From Archegozetes longisetosus (Eukaryota > Arthropoda > Arachnida > Sarcoptiformes > Trhypochthoniidae), in assembly GCA_018873245.2 (NCBI GenBank), contig JAEMBT020000001.1:3472001-3536000 (forward strand): DNA of 64,000 nucleotides, written 5' to 3'. Made by a program: the position numbers and the translations under genes. Shown one piece after another: positions 31,974 to 47,300 of this stretch (its first letter is position 1; each line of letters begins with the position of its first letter). Below the pieces are notes generated by a model. That model was not told the DNA's origin. It ran no database searches and saw only the letters and a list, made by a program, of their open reading frames with translations.

Positions 31974-34900
31974 TGTTCAACTGTCTCAACTCTAATTTCA
32001 AATTATTATTTTAATATATTATGATTGGCTTTTATACGAAGCAAATCCTTATTTCATACGTAAATAGTACGTCAATTATTTGTATAAAATCTATTGTACA
32101 CAATATGTGTCCACAAACTCTATTGTCCACAATATGTGTCCACAAACTCTATTTCAAACAAACAATTTCCAGGCATTGCATTGAAGATCCACTACATTAT
32201 GATTAGCTGATCGCAGATAATACATTTGGACGCATTGATCCAAAACAAGCAAATAGTTATCATTATTTGACAAATGGACAGCTAATTATCTTCACCAATC
32301 GAATCGCGAAACACGATGGGTCTGTACACTAATCATCAGATCTTCTGTTGGTCAATCCCAATGTTGTTTACAAGAGATAAACATCACAAATATAGATAAT
32401 TAACTTGAAACTTATCGATTAGTAATAATCAAGTTTTGGGTTAGTTGTAATCAAATTTTAGATATAGTGTTAGAAGTAGTCAGATCTGAGATTTAGTACT
32501 AATCAAATCTGATATTAAGAAGTAATGAATAGTTAAATATAAGGAGAAGTTCGCGGAAGTGTGTCCAATAAATGGAATGTTTATAGTTTAGAGAAAAATA
32601 TACAAGCAAAAAATTGTTACCTAACAGACTGGAAATACACTGACTTATTGGTAGAACTTAGACCAGTATTAAAATCACCATCCATAAGAAGCCCTCCTTT
32701 TCTTCAATCGACGTTTAAATAAAACTTCTTTTTGTCAAACACTTCAAACCAAACGCTTGAGAGCTATGAAAGAGAAAAACTGAAAACACGTTTTTTCGAC
32801 CGACAAAACTCGTATGTCATTAAATGCTAACCTGAAGTCAACGAACTATGAATGAACGTTATTGATTATATAGAAGGTTAAGTTTAAACGATTCTAATCT
32901 TTTTTGTCTTCTTCAATCATTACAACTTGTAGTTTGAGTCCAAGCTTTGGATGTTTTCAAAGTTTAGATTAGGGATTAATTGATTGGCTTAGTTGAGATT
33001 TAGATGAATTAGCTAGATTGTATGGGCTGGATTTAGATGAATTAGCTAGATTGTATTAGGTAGATGAAGATGACATTGCGGAAATTTAGCTAACTTCTTC
33101 GTCAAGGTTTCGTAAACATGAACAAATAACTATCACAAAGCTATTAATCAAATATTACATCTTTTGGGCAATACTTAACTTTAAAATCATTATCTTTCAA
33201 CTATAACATAATTGACAGCAAAGTTAATGACAAAACAAAAATTTGACCGATTCCTGAAAAGAAAACTTGTATAGATTCTTACAAATAAATATTCGACCCA
33301 TTCTTATATTAAGTGACAATCACTCTTACGCGGAACTCAAGTTTTCTCCTATCAGAATCTAAGTCAAACTAAAACTCTTAGGTTCTTCATCTATTGATAA
33401 TCTACATTCAAGTTTTACCACTAAATGCATTAAAGTTTGGAATTTTCGGAACTTCTTTATGAGTTATTTATTCAATACTGAGTGTGATTTTCTAAACTTC
33501 CTGAAACTCTTACATAACAATTTTTGAACAAAATCAAATTATAAACAGGAATCACATGTTTATTATATAACTGTTTTCTTATTTATGAATTTAAACGAAA
33601 AATTCAAACATTATTTGAAGAAATGAAACATGATTTCATCAACTTTATATATACTTATATATAAAGTATATGATATTTAAGTCTCAGTCAAGAGTGAAAT
33701 TATTGAAAATGTTAATTACGAATCCCAAATGACACAGAGCTAGAATGAATTGTCATTTAGAGTCTTGTACTGCAGATAGTTTTCAGCTCATATATAATTA
33801 AGTAGAACTTCAGTCTAATAACTTATTTGCATATTCAGTAGTCTCGACAGCTGTAACATAAAACTTAGCTTTCAATGTAACTAAACTTCACTTGAAATGT
33901 AACTAAACTTAGCTATCAATGTAACTAAACAAAGTCTAACAGTTGACAAATAGAGTACTGAATAGACTACTGAATTTAGTTGACTGTCAAATGAAAAGTT
34001 GGTCATTACCACTATCTGTGAAACACCCTTTCATTTAGACAAATGAATGACAACAACATTACTTAACTCTTACATCTCAATATTTCATTTCGATGTTGTT
34101 ATACTGATCCGATTTTCTTTGACTACTCCTTGAGACTTAAGGGGGCCTAAGAGTAGAGTTGAGTCCCCCTAGAAGTAGACTTAAGTCCCCCTAGAAGTAG
34201 ACTTAAGCCTCCCTAAAAGTAGACTTAAGTCCCCCAAAACTGAATTCTAATAATATCTGGTGTTTGTCGAGTAATAGGAGTAATGGTTTGACAAATTGTG
34301 ATGTAAAAGAAAATACCTTCAAGTATTAGTATGGATACTATAGTTTTTGAAAAACATACTCTTCTCTTTCATGGCTAATATCTTCTGATAAAACTAAATC
34401 TATAAGTCTTTCAACTATAATAAGTAGCAAATAACTAACTCATAGCGAATACATTTATTTATTTTGTTATCCAAGTAATAGTCATTAGAAAAGTATTTCT
34501 AGTATTTTGCCAACGAAATACAAATTCAAAATAAAGTCAATTTTCAGATTGAATTCCTTTATGCATAACTAGGCTTTTGAGCAATAAATTTGGATTAACA
34601 ATGAAAGTCAGGCTTATTTTGATAGTGTAACGAATGTTATACTTCAATAGAAGCTGTTGTGAGGATCCCTACGATCCCGACATTTGCTGAGTATTTAGGT
34701 ATTGATTAAATCGAGCCATGCATATAATTAACGCTTTAAATTATTTGATTATCAAAAGCGTGAAAAATATTTCTGGTCAACTGTTGAGAAGGCAGCTGCA
34801 AATCTAGAAATTTATTGTTAACAAACAAGAGATCCCTGTTTAGGGACTGTTAAGACTGTTCAGACTGTTCAGACTGTGAGGACTATTAGGAACTGTCAGG

Positions 34901-36250
34901 GCTATTAGGGACTGTTCAACCGGTTGTCATGTTTTATTCAACAAGATTTTAAGGTACTTTTCTATCTATTTCCGACATAGTTATGATCACTTGTCGAGTT
35001 GTTTAGCCAGACTTGATTCGTTAATTTTAATGAGCAAGAGAACAGATGATCGAAATTTAGACAAATATAAAAGTGCTTTTCTAGTAGTGAGTCATGTCTG
35101 GTCCTGTTTTAATCAATAATAGGATCGTTGTATTGAACTCGGCATATGGTAATCATTTGATACGTTTCTAGAGGTTACTAAATATCTAAATGCTTTTTGA
35201 GATACCGTTAGATCTTCGTAACTTCGTTATTAGGTTATGTCGTTTTGTAAACTTACTAAACACGTCTGGTAAATTAAGACTTATTATTTTTATTATTTTT
35301 ATTATTTTTTTTTCAATGAATTTTTGTCTAAATTAAACAGTTGTGCATGTAGATTTATTTAGGTTCTGATAAAATAAACATTCCTCTACATCAATACTAC
35401 TATTGTCAACTCTTATCTTTTAGATTGGAAAAACTCAAAAAAGGGCAAATAGAAAAATATTTACCAAACGTTTAGTTTATAAGTTGAAAGAAATGGGCAA
35501 ACAGTTTGAGTTTTAGCTATGATGTCATATGAAAAGTCATTATTGATAGTATGTATTTCAACAAGTCACTGTTTATGAGATATTCCATAAACTACTTTAA
35601 TACTCCTTAATATTTAAGACGTTTTATTTGATATTTTCAATACATTTTGATTAGAAACTAAACCGAATTTTTCAAACAATCAATCAATGGAGACTGTGGG
35701 TTATGAATGAAGTTTATTTGAAAATATGAATATTTGAGTGAAAACATATTTTGCTTTAATGCTAGATGTGTGTTAGTTTATATATTGCTTAAAAGCTTCA
35801 ATCAATTTAGATCAGTATAAGCTAGTTATTAATCTCTTGCATACCAGTCAGAATAGTAATGTTCAATCAAATTTTCTTAACGGTAAATTATATGGTATCT
35901 AATACCCTATCTAATATTCTCTCTCAATATTGTTCACCAAACCAATCAGATTACAACAATATTTGCGATTATTGTTTGTTTACATCACATAAAGCTTACA
36001 ACTATTGTTTTGTTTTTGCTTTACTCTTCTAACTTCTTCAGAGAATGAACAGATCCAAGTGATTCGGGTGGTAATCAAATTAGTAGTTGGCATCATCTGT
36101 TTTGATTGATTTCTTTTCTTATACTATTTGACGTGTCTACAGCATCTATGAGTACACTACATCTAAAGGCGACTTAACAATTCTGTTTAGTCAAGCACGT
36201 TTAACATCAGGACGACATCGTAGCTATAAATTAAGAGGATTCTGATCGCT
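31974..36250. other. Gene-free DNA upstream of the sphingomyelinase gene
   Basis: No supported exon. It contains a doubled 29-bp unit at about 32,092-32,150 (caatatgtgtccacaaactc) and a 22-bp tandem repeat at 34,150-34,236. Other sequence is AT-rich and unremarkable. Confidence 0.5.
34150..34236. repeat. 22-bp minisatellite, four units
   Basis: Units of type agaagtagacttaagtcccc with few changes; G/C-skewed runs (ccccct) stand out from AT-rich flanks. Confidence 0.75.
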
Positions 36251-36261
36251 AGGAGTGAGGC

Positions 36262-36352
36262 TGAGAGAGAGAGAGAGACTGATGGAAAATGAGACGGGCT
36301 GAGAGAGACTGAGAGGGACTGAGAGAGCGAGAGAGCAAGATAGTGAGAGAGT

Positions 36353-36402
<50 letters not shown>

Positions 36403-36404
36403 AA
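36262..36404. repeat. Imperfect GA microsatellite
   Basis: Mostly (GA)n with interruptions such as gagagcgagagagcaagata; ends in a long pure run. A second, purer (GA) run of about 28 units is at 38,518-38,574. Confidence 0.9.
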
Positions 36405-38515
36405 GTTCACTATCATTGAAGTCTTCGGGTGAAGTTTAATAATAAATAATATTATATGATGCAGAATTGAAGGAGTCTTTTCCTGTGCCCCAACTCTCGT
36501 TTATATATGTTTTATTTTTATGCTTTAAATTGATGTTCATCCGCCTCCTATGTCTGATTGCCATTTTCAAGTGGCACCACTTCTATTCACTTGAATTGAC
36601 TCGAATTATGATCATATATTAACTTCACATATGAGCCACCATTCCCTTATTTCTCTTTTTTGTTTTCCTCTATTTAACTTTTGTTATTTACTTTTATTTT
36701 TCTTTTTTCTACTCTTTCGCTTCTAATTATAGATAAGGGACTGCATTGAGTCAGTGCAACAGTTATTGCAATTGTTATTTAATATTTTCAACTACTTATA
36801 GATATTTTAATTTTCTATTATGTAAATGAATGAAAAGTTATTTTCCTAAATAAAAAGCATTTATTAAATTGTATTTGATAAAAATAAATAATTTAAGATC
36901 CATACACATAATTAAACTTGCATATAATCAAATTGAAGGAAGCGTAGAATACACCCGATTTAGTACAGCATAACTAAAACAATAAGAATTTAAATTGATA
37001 CCTTTCTCCAAACGTCAGTTATGTATAGAAAAAAATTGAACAAATTTCAACATAGTTTTCGTGTCAGAATTGAATTATATGCTCTAGGGTTGATTGGCGG
37101 TTCCTTTGATTGATTAGTGCATAAATAATAATTAAAACAGCGCTATTGCTCTCTTTCCTAGACTTGCATTTCTGCTTATCAGTTATCAGCTCTAATATTT
37201 ACGCTAAGTTTCTCTCTGCTCCACTTGATAAACATTCGTTTATCTAATTTTCATTTCATAATCGTTTTATTGTTAACTTACGTGTTTTGCAGCTATCTTA
37301 ATGTAATTGATGAGAGATTTTTCGTTTAAAGTAAATAACGATTGGAATAAGAAAATAGAGAATAAAAAATTGAAAATAAAAAATTGAAAATAAAAATAAA
37401 AAATTGAAAATAAAAATAAAAAATTGAAAATAAAAACAGAAAATCAAGTCAAACTTTAAAGTATTGAAATAGACATACTTGTTTAAACAGATAAATTATT
37501 CTAACAGCATAGGTGTGTACAATAAGTGAAGTTTAGCTGTGAAAAAACGTATTACGACAGGTGTTAGATATAATACAATTTATTTAACACAATTTAAGAT
37601 CAATTTTTGCACATGCAGATAACTTTAGGTGTGTTTGTTTACTACCACTTCTGTGCGCAATCTTTTCTACTTCTGCTAAACCACTCTTTGAGTGAATGAC
37701 CGAAAAAGACATTTTTGTTTTAATAACTATTTATCATTGAATTTCTCTCTCTTTTCTTCAATCCTACGAGTTGTCTGACGCCAACGTAAAACTGTTAATA
37801 TTTGTCTAATAGAGAATTTCACCTAAAGTCTAACTTGTTTTTGTAGAGCTCTGATGAAAATGTCTGAAAAAGATTGAAAACCATTTTCGACAACAAATAA
37901 ACATAAAATAGTATAGAAAATGGAGTATTTAAGTAGAAAATAGTTAATGTAAATCAGAATGGATGTAATAAAATGTTTTTGTGGTAGATTAGAATTACAA
38001 TTAGGTACAATAAAATTCCTATTGCTATTATCAAACAGTGGCTCAAACTGGTGTTTTCACGCAGATCATCAGTTCATAGTGAGATCTGCTATTAAACTTT
38101 TATTATATCTGTCAGTTGGGGTGGTTTACAATTGGGGATCTGTTAGTGTTCACTCATTCCAATGCAATGTTTGCCATAATGTTTGCCAATAAAACACTGA
38201 TATGCATAGAACCACTGGAAGGAATCATCTTTACCAGACCCTCACTTTCATCTCCTATCCTTAAATTGCTATTTTTGCAGGCAAATCACACCATTCCTCA
38301 CTAACCCAGACATGAGATAATACCAAAAGCAGACCCAGATTTCTGTTTTATGACTCATTTAATGATTTCTCTCTACTGATATATCTGAGTAAAAGTATAT
38401 TTTATGGTATTTCATGGTATTGACACTGAATAAAAAAAATGTGTTAACAGACAATAATATATTATTACTAGCATGAGAATTCTCAATAAAACAAATTTCT
38501 CAGAATCTGATTCTA

Positions 38516-38577
<62 letters not shown>

Positions 38578-39255
38578 TTCAAATAATCTTGCTTGAATTG
38601 CTGACATTATGAAATAGATACTAAATATTTGGATAGTTTGGTAGCTGAAAGAGTAGAATTTACACAAATAAAACAAGCAAATTTAGTGCATGAAAAATAT
38701 ATTAAGACATAAGAATTATAGCATAATTAAAATTATCATAAATTTGATGCGCATATGAAATCACTGCTGTTTTTATTTGATAATAAGTTTATATTATAAT
38801 AAAATAACTGGTAATAAAAGAGATACTAGTATTTAAAGCTAATTCAAATATTGGTATGAATTGTAATATCGCGTGCTAATCAATGCCCCGCTGTGATCGC
38901 GTGTTTTCATTTTCATTACTCCTATTTTAATACATCTCATGCACATAATACTAGTAATTATATTACGCAATCTAATGGAAAGTATGCTTTCATTTTTGCA
39001 CTTTTTACTACTCACCAGTTACCAGTCTATTTCTTCGTTTAACTTACATAATCATAAGTCTGTTTTATATTCAATATAAATTTCTTACATTTTTGTAACA
39101 GTTGCCAACAACTAATTACAACTAATGATTATTAAACATTTGTTCAAACGTTTGGCATAATTACCTTGAAAATGAAATCGATTCCAACTTGTATAAGATG
39201 AAGAAAATATTTCTATTGAGAAGGTATATATAAAACGATTATATTGATTGAGGCA

Positions 39256-39322
39256 TTAAAATGATGCATAGCTACGAGAAAAGCATTGTTGCTATGTCAT
39301 CTCCGTGATAAGAGCCATTTTG
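39256..39322. mobile_element. Fragment of the 27.9/41.2-kb MITE family (copy C)
   Basis: About 65 bp match the left part of copy B: 'agctacgagaaaagc', 'gctatgtcat', 'gtgataag'. Ends are not preserved. Confidence 0.4.
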
Positions 39323-41171
39323 AACTAACTTACTAATTATAATTCTTTTTTTTATCTCATATCATATCAACTGTTATATTATAGATAGATAGAAATGTTA
39401 TATAATAACACATTTCTTGTTGCTATAGTCGACTTTAATTTGATGAAATGTATTAAAATAAAAAATCCTTAGAGAAATATAATAAGACATTGTTTAACCT
39501 AATCAGATTGTAGTATTACTTTAATTGAATTTTGGATAAAAAGTGCCGACACTTGAACATTATCATAGAGTTAGATGAAATTGTCAGCCGGAGAACCACT
39601 CGATAACCACTTCTAAGTGAAGGTAGGGTTGTATAAGAGGCGATACTATCAAAACACTTATCATATGAAGAGATACGAGCTGACAGATGGTCAACAGACA
39701 CTTGAAAAGAGGGCCGAATGTGAAGTTGAAGCGAAAAAAGCATCTGTTCTCTGATAATCACTTGATGATCATAATCGTAATCCAATCTCATATAAGTGTT
39801 ATTTAATATTATAATCAATACTAAAGTTGACTAAACAGCTTTCTTATCCAAATCAACTATTGCTCATATTATGTTTAAGTCAATTATTGCATTCATCTTC
39901 CTCATTTTCCTCATCTTCTTCTTCTTCTTCTTCTTCTTAACTGATTGACCTAATTGTTAAGATAATTTAAATTTTTGTCATGTTTCAACACATCATTATT
40001 CTCAAGGAATGAAATATGTTTTTCTTCTCCACCTATTCGTTGCCTATTTGGTTGAATTCGTAGCTTGTTGTTAGAATGATTGTTAGCTCGTTTAAATGAT
40101 TCTTAGCTCGTTGTTTGAATCGTTGGTAAATTTGACTGGAAAGTAAAACTTTTCAACTAATTTATAACCAGACAGTATATGATTGTTAAGAATTGTCTCA
40201 ACTAATTATTAGAACAGTTTGTGCTAAAAATAGTTGACTTATGAATAAATTGTTGTATTATTAATGAATAGAGTGTAACTAATTCAAAGTTACTAATAAT
40301 GTTAGAACAAAACATTACTCTATGTAGATATAAATAATTGCTATTCATTTTTCATACTTTATTAAATAATTATTTCATTTTATTTTCCTTATATTTCTTA
40401 TACTGAGATAACTCTTTACCCAATTCCTGATTATCCGCAATCTAATTAATGATATTTTATTTAAGTAGTAATAAGCTTATCGCTAGACCTACATTTCTTC
40501 TTACATTCCCCTTTGATCTTTAGTTTAAAAAAGTTAAAAACCTTTTTAGCTTTACACTCGAATTAGTTTTGATTAGCTTTCAAGTCGTGTCTAGGACAAT
40601 AAGTTTATCAAACTTGAGCTTAGCTCAGCTGACCAATTGTATGTTAGGGTGACTGAAAACAATAGGATTTATACAGAAAAGGATGAAACACTTAACTAAA
40701 ACAATACTCGACACAAATATTTCTAATATTTAAAGTTAATATTTAGCAAAAGAAAATAATCGATCAACTTATTCTTATCGAGTCAATAATCTCATAGCGC
40801 ATGTGTTCCCTCAATTGAAGACTTGCCTCTCCATTCAAATATCTGACTAACTCTAATATTACTTCTTTAAGCCAACTGTTGGCATTGTTTCGCTAAACAC
40901 TGTCTATTAGTTTATTAGATATTTCACTATAAGTTCAATTGAATGAAATAATTAGTTGTCAATCAAACGAAAATAGTGTATTTGCTATAATAGTACTATT
41001 TGACAGATCATCTCATCATTACTATTGCTATCAATTTAAATGAGTGACTAAACAATTCGAGTGACATTTTATATGTTTTTGTGCCACTCATCAAATATGA
41101 GGTAAGATTAAAGTTCTGTTAGACAACACTCTAATGAATGTCAGTTTCTAATGAATAATATGTACAGTGAA

Positions 41172-41389
41172 TAACTTAATAATCCGCGATAGCAACGAGA
41201 AAAGCCATTTCTATGTCAATCTCTTTGTGATAGGCATAGGTGTTTTTGCCAAATTTAATTTTAGATTTTGTTTGATTCACTGTATCGAATATTCGATAAG
41301 TTTGTTAATATCCGAAGATATTATGGTCTAGTGCAAAGCATGTAATAGCAGCTCATTATCCAAGTTGCTATCAAAGATCATTAGATTTG
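41172..41389. mobile_element. MITE copy B
   Basis: Left end ACTTAATAATCCGCGATAGC; the complement of the right end is AATCTAATGATCTTTGATAG. It shares the terminal GATAGCAAC motif and the interior 'gaatattcgataagttt..atggtctagtg' with copy A. Confidence 0.65.
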
Positions 41390-44300
41390 TACGTGCACCA
41401 AAAAGGGCAATAGTATTGCATGTAATTGGTAACTGTGGACAACAGACCCCCCACTTATTGACCGGCAACAGTGTTATCTTAACTGTAGTGATGTTATACT
41501 GGCGTGTATTACTGACTAAAGTATTTGGTGAACTCAGGTGCGGTTGTGGTTGATATGAATGCATCACAACTACTACTGTCTGCTATCAGACTTTACACAG
41601 AAGCGTATATCAGGTCGATATCTCCTTCTCATTCAATCTCATTTCCACTTATATCGCTTTTATTCAATTTAATGCATTAAATTTAAACTTAAGTTACCAT
41701 CAATTGGTTGATTAGATCTGAAAACTATTTACAAAACTATTTACGTAACTATTTACGTAACTATTTACGTAACTTGAAAGCAAAAGTTAAACAAATTGAT
41801 GATAAGATTGGATTGGATTAAAAAGTTAATTATTAATAGTAATTTTGGTTAGAAAAGCTATTGAATAACAAATAAAAACTATTATAAGGATGGACTCATT
41901 CGTGAAAATATCATAAGATATCTCATATTGCATTAGTAGACTCTCTGAATAATTGATTTCTTTTGCCCCTAAGAGTCGATATCATCTCTGACTCGTTGAC
42001 TGTTATAATATTGAATAGACGTTTCATATCGGAATCGTTTTCACAATAATATTCCTGCGGGTCATTTAGAAAGTAATTCTCCAGTAATCGATCAGTTTGA
42101 GTTAGTACGTTATGCTTTATATACCATATGAAGCCATCTGAACATATGCCATATCACACTTAATTTCTACTCAATCATATGATTCACTGTCTTCACTCAT
42201 TCAACCCCAAACCGAGATTATGACCAATAATTTAGATTAAATCGTAAGTATGTCTATGTAATGTTGAAAGAGCGGGTTAGAGTACCAGTCAAATATGAGA
42301 TAAATCTTCTCCTTTTGTCAATAATAAATTTGCGAGTGTGGGCTTTCGGCTCACTCTAGCCTTTCAGCTGACTCTGGCTTTTGAACTGACTCTAGCTTTT
42401 GAGCTAACTTCGCTTTTGAACTGACTCTCCATTGGGTTTGAACGGACTGTATGTATATTGGACTGACTCTCTATGTATTTTGAACCGACTTTCTATGTAT
42501 TTTGAACCGACTTTCTATGTATTTTGAACCGACTTTCTATGTATTTTACAATCACTTTTATAGTGTTATTGGTTAATCTACTCTCTGTTTTGATGTTGAT
42601 TTAGTATGAAGTAAACAGGAAAAGGCGCTTATTCTCTAAAATAGTCACTTTGATTAGAAAGTTTGTCAATAAAAGGGTGAAAACATTTGAGCCAAATGTG
42701 ATTTTCATGTTATTCTCGCTTAACTATAGCTCTGCCCAAAGGTATCATATCTCGAAAACATACAATGCATAACGTTTGAACATTCCGTTTCAATTTAGTC
42801 TATATTTTACCAGTTTTGCAACTAGTTTTCAAGAAATTCTGCCATTATTTTGATTAATAAGAAGATATAAATATTGAAATTGAAAGCTTATGTTGTCTTC
42901 GATAGAACAGATGTTTAGTAATCATATTTGGATTTGATCTCGTAATCGTATTTTCAATTACTTTTGAGTATTTGTTGAAATAAAATAAAAAAAACAGCGA
43001 ACAATTTTCAAATAAATGTAAAGATATTTTGATGGGATAAAAATCTAAAATCGATCTAATCGATAAGAAAATCCATAGTCTGTTAGGAGAGACTAATTCA
43101 AAAATTGAAGAGCAAATTGAATATTTGGTTCAATATTCTGCCATAATTTCCATCTGAATCGACTCAATTTTTGTCAACGGTTTTCAATGTCTCATTCTTT
43201 AGCAGTCATTCTTGGCCAGCCATTCTTCACTAGTCATTCTTCACCAGTCATTCTTCACCAGTCATTCTTCATCTGTAAAAATTTGTATATAAATCACTTT
43301 TAGCTTATACACTATGCCTGATATATTGGCGTCGACTAGAACTATGACTAGTCTATGACTTCTATTCAATTGAGTTGACAGTTAGTTTTGAATAGTATTC
43401 AAACAACTGTTTTTTTATTTTGATATTTTTATTAGTATTTCCGTCATTGATATGAAGAAACTCATGAAAGACAGAGCCAAATAAATAAATATTTGAAAAT
43501 TAGAAATAGATCACTTGGGTCTACTGTATGTTTACTCTCTATATGCCTGAGTGCCAGTGCCTGAGTGTTTGTGCCTATGCCTATGCCTGCGCCTATGCCT
43601 ATGCCTGCGCCTATGCCTGTGCCTCAGTATTCCATTGATTTCTATTGCATATGCATTCTATTGCATGTAAGAGGGCTTAAGAGATTATCAGACAAATCCC
43701 TACCATGAATCTTCTCAAACTTCTGTTTGTCTCCTATATATGCATATGTCGAAAGCTTTCTATGCCTATGGTTTATATTTCCACTTCAATTTCTATTCAT
43801 TCCAAAATAAGAGATTTTAACTCGCATACACGCACAAAATAGAACTGTTTTTTATAATAATAAAACTTCAGCTGAAGAGTTCAACCAAAATTCTATATAT
43901 TAGCTATTTCAGTAAAATTGGGTTTTTGTTAAAATAAGAATGCTCAAAATATGTTATTTCTAAATAAAATTAGGTTCGTGTTGATACGAATGGTCAATAT
44001 ATAAATTATTTTGAATAAAATTAGGCTTTTGTTAAAGTGCGAATGCTCAATATATGTTGTTTTTGAATAAATTGGGTTTTAGTTAACAAAAATGTTCAAT
44101 ATATAAGTAACTATTGAACATAATAGATTTGTGTTAATACGCCTTATATTTGGTAATCAATAATAGAATAGTTAATTATTGCTTACATTTGTTTAGTGCT
44201 TCAATTGATTTAGTTCATGTTTTGGTAGTGAATTAGTGAAGAAACTAAGGTTGAATAAGAATAAGAAGAAAAGATGCTTTACTCTTATTCTTATACTAAA

Positions 44301-47300
44301 CGTTGTTAGTTGAGTACTAGTGTGCTGTACAATAGAAAATCTCATTTGCGGCCTAGAGATGTTCACTATACTATCAACTACTACATCCATCAAATATAAT
44401 ACTAAGCCAATAGCTTCACTAACTTCTTAACTAATTATTATACCCAACCTCTTCTTTTTAACAATTTTTACTTTTTCAATATATTCATAGCTGTTTTGTT
44501 CATCAACATTTTATTCATAAACAACGCCTTAATTGTTATTTACTTCAACTTTGTAATAACGCATCTCTTCTTTTGACTATTATTTTAAGTCGATATCTAA
44601 TTCATTTTATCATATATTTCGGGTGACCTTAACCTCTGAAAGTCATAGTGAACTCACATTTCAAGCATCAAAGTTTGATTATAATGAAGTAAATGAAAAG
44701 TCATTTATGGTGATTATAGATAGCGTGAAAAAAATCAAATTATCAAAGGAGTCAATCGAGATATGGTTTAAATTGTAGTAGAAAAATAGCTGTGAAAACC
44801 TCTTTTGATGAAGACCACCTGGACTTCTTACCAGTTTTCTTAGAGTCGGCTTACAATTGTCTTACAATTGTCTTACAGTTTTCCTACAGTTTTCCTACAG
44901 TTCTCTTACAGTTTTCCTACAGTTCTCTTACAATTTTCCTTATAAGCAAAATAATAGCCAATTATTGTGAAGGCGTTATACACGTATAGCAATGTTTCGC
45001 TAAATTAACTAAAAAAATGGCCTCATTTATAATGAAGTTAGGATTGGGTTTTCTTTCTGTATAGTCCATAAAAAATAGCTGTTTGTAGGCAACTATTCTC
45101 TTAACCAACTAATTATAGGTTTGGTAGTTCTCAGCATTTCTAACAAGTTTCAGAGCAATACCTGATGGAAATAGAGTAATGTTTTGTTTAAGCCTTCAAT
45201 TCTACTTATCCTATACTTTAATTCTATGTTTACAAAAACATATAATTTAGACAATGAGAGCCATAAAATACTTTTTCTACAGCTTGTAATCAATATTAAT
45301 TATTTTACTTTTCTGTTTAACAATATAATCACAGCATACTATTCAATAATAAATTCTTTTTTACTGATTTATAGCTCGACTTATAGTAAATTGATTTTAA
45401 ATTATAACTTTTGGATAACCAAATGTATTTGTATCACAAAAAATGTTTCCTTACATGTATTTCTATTACAAAGTAGTACATATTTTTCATCATATCTCAC
45501 GGATGATGTTAGATAATTATTGCTAAATCAGAATAATCAGAATCAGAATAATCTGAATCAGAATAATCAGAATCAGAATAGTCAGAATCAGAATAGTCAG
45601 AATTTGAATAGTCAGCTAGATTGAAATAATATATCAGCAGTGTTGAGAAAATTGATTGCACATTCATATTAAAGGCATTTTAAGTTATAAAGCATATGAA
45701 AATTGGGAGTTTTAGACTCAAGAAAGGGCTGACTTATAAGCTGAAAGCAGATCATATATAATTTATTATTAGTAGTTGGTTCTCGAGTTCAAGTCTAACA
45801 AATGTGCAAATCATTATTTATTGCTTTAATCTGAACGTCTACACTAATTTAAACCTATTGGTGACAGAAATGGGTAGCAATCACTTCTAGATTCATTCAA
45901 TCAGATCCTCAAGTGATGCTAAATTCTCAAATTAATTCAAATGTATAAATAGCTAATGGAAAGGAATGACAAATGAGTGAGAAATTGATGCTAAAATGAG
46001 AAGTACTTTTGATGGCCTGTTGCGTTAGGAATAGTGAGGAATAGTGAGGAATAGTTAGGAATAGTCAGGAATAGTCAGAATAGTGAGGAATAGTTAGCAT
46101 TATATGAACGTGAACCCTCCTGTTGCTAACACGGTAAGATTATTATAACCTCCAACACATCTGATTGAACCCCTCACTCAACCCCTCATATTATACATGA
46201 ATAGATCAAAATAATAGAAAATACATGTCTATCATAGCTGCACGTGCTCTCATACTACGGATTGAAATTACAATTCAATCTAAATCTAGTTGAATACACA
46301 AATGAACAAAAAGCACCCGCTCTTACTATTCACTCTTGATTATACTCCTACTTCTCCTCAGATTCCCTCCACTTTTCTCCTAAAGTAATTGTGTTCGTTA
46401 TACTATTGAAAAATTCTTTTTTTATATATACGTTTTTTTCAATTACTTTGATCTTTATGGATTTTGAAAAGTGAGATTTCCTCAAGAAAAGCGTATCTTT
46501 CATAGAAAATAGTTTTTTCTTCTCTCGAAAGATCAACATTTGCAGTATCTGAGTTTGCAGTATCTGAGTTTATGATATTGTCTAAGCTATATTCAAAAAA
46601 AGTTGCTCCAAAAGTTAAGTTATTTTGCACAAAAATTACTTTTTTCTATCAATTTACCTCTTATTTGATGATTCGTTTAGGCAAATTGAGATTTCATTAG
46701 TTTTATTAATTCAGTTTTAGATATTACTTCCAGTTTGCAATTAATTAATGCAAACTGGTGCGAAATTTGCCCTCAGGGTACAGTTTAATCACTTTTGCAA
46801 TGGCTAACAATAGTTTCCTATTTTTGAGCCCTTAGTGTTTCTCAGTTAATATATATATATATAAGTTCTGTCTCTAGAAAATGCTTCAAAAGCTAAGTTA
46901 AACCACTTTTCTGGTGATAATAGATAAATAGATTTGTTTTTAATGGCTTTGGGTATTGTCCATAAAAAGATAACTTTCTCTCTGAGCACAAATCTTTGTT
47001 GACAATTGTTATCTTATAAGTTAAATTCAAGGCTTTCTAAATACAATTACTTCGAAAATAGAAATCAACCATAAAATAAAATTTCGATTATCGTTCAGTT
47101 TATGACGCATATTGTTTTCAGATATGACAGTCATGTGATTATCTATACAATAGTGCCCGCACCTAATGCGTCATACCTGATTCAACATAACAATAATACT
47201 ACTAATCTAGATTGAACTAAGTTAGGTTAGGCATGTCAATTACGTGAGTAGAGTGCTATGCATAACAGAACATTGTTGTAATCACCACATCACCCACTTA

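Noticed and set aside
32622..32685. Minus-strand ATG frame (MDGDFNTGLSSTNKSVYFQS) ending at a GTTAG|GTAACA donor, upstream of the sphingomyelinase gene
   Set aside because: Joined to the acceptor just before the sphingomyelinase ATG it soon meets a stop, so it cannot extend that protein. It could be a leader exon with a short upstream frame, but nothing else supports it.
37959..38304. Two overlapping plus-strand frames of 62-77 codons
   Set aside because: No recognisable domain. Frames overlap each other without a consistent splice model, so chance is as likely as coding.
39516..39818. 100-codon open frame on the minus strand
   Set aside because: Long for this AT-rich region but without motif, signal peptide, splice context or repeat copy in the window. 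It partly overlaps no known element. Left as unassigned.
46439..46630. 63-codon minus-strand frame with a doubled NSDTA motif
   Set aside because: The doubled motif comes from a 15-bp DNA tandem repeat (cagtatctgagtttg). No other evidence of a gene.
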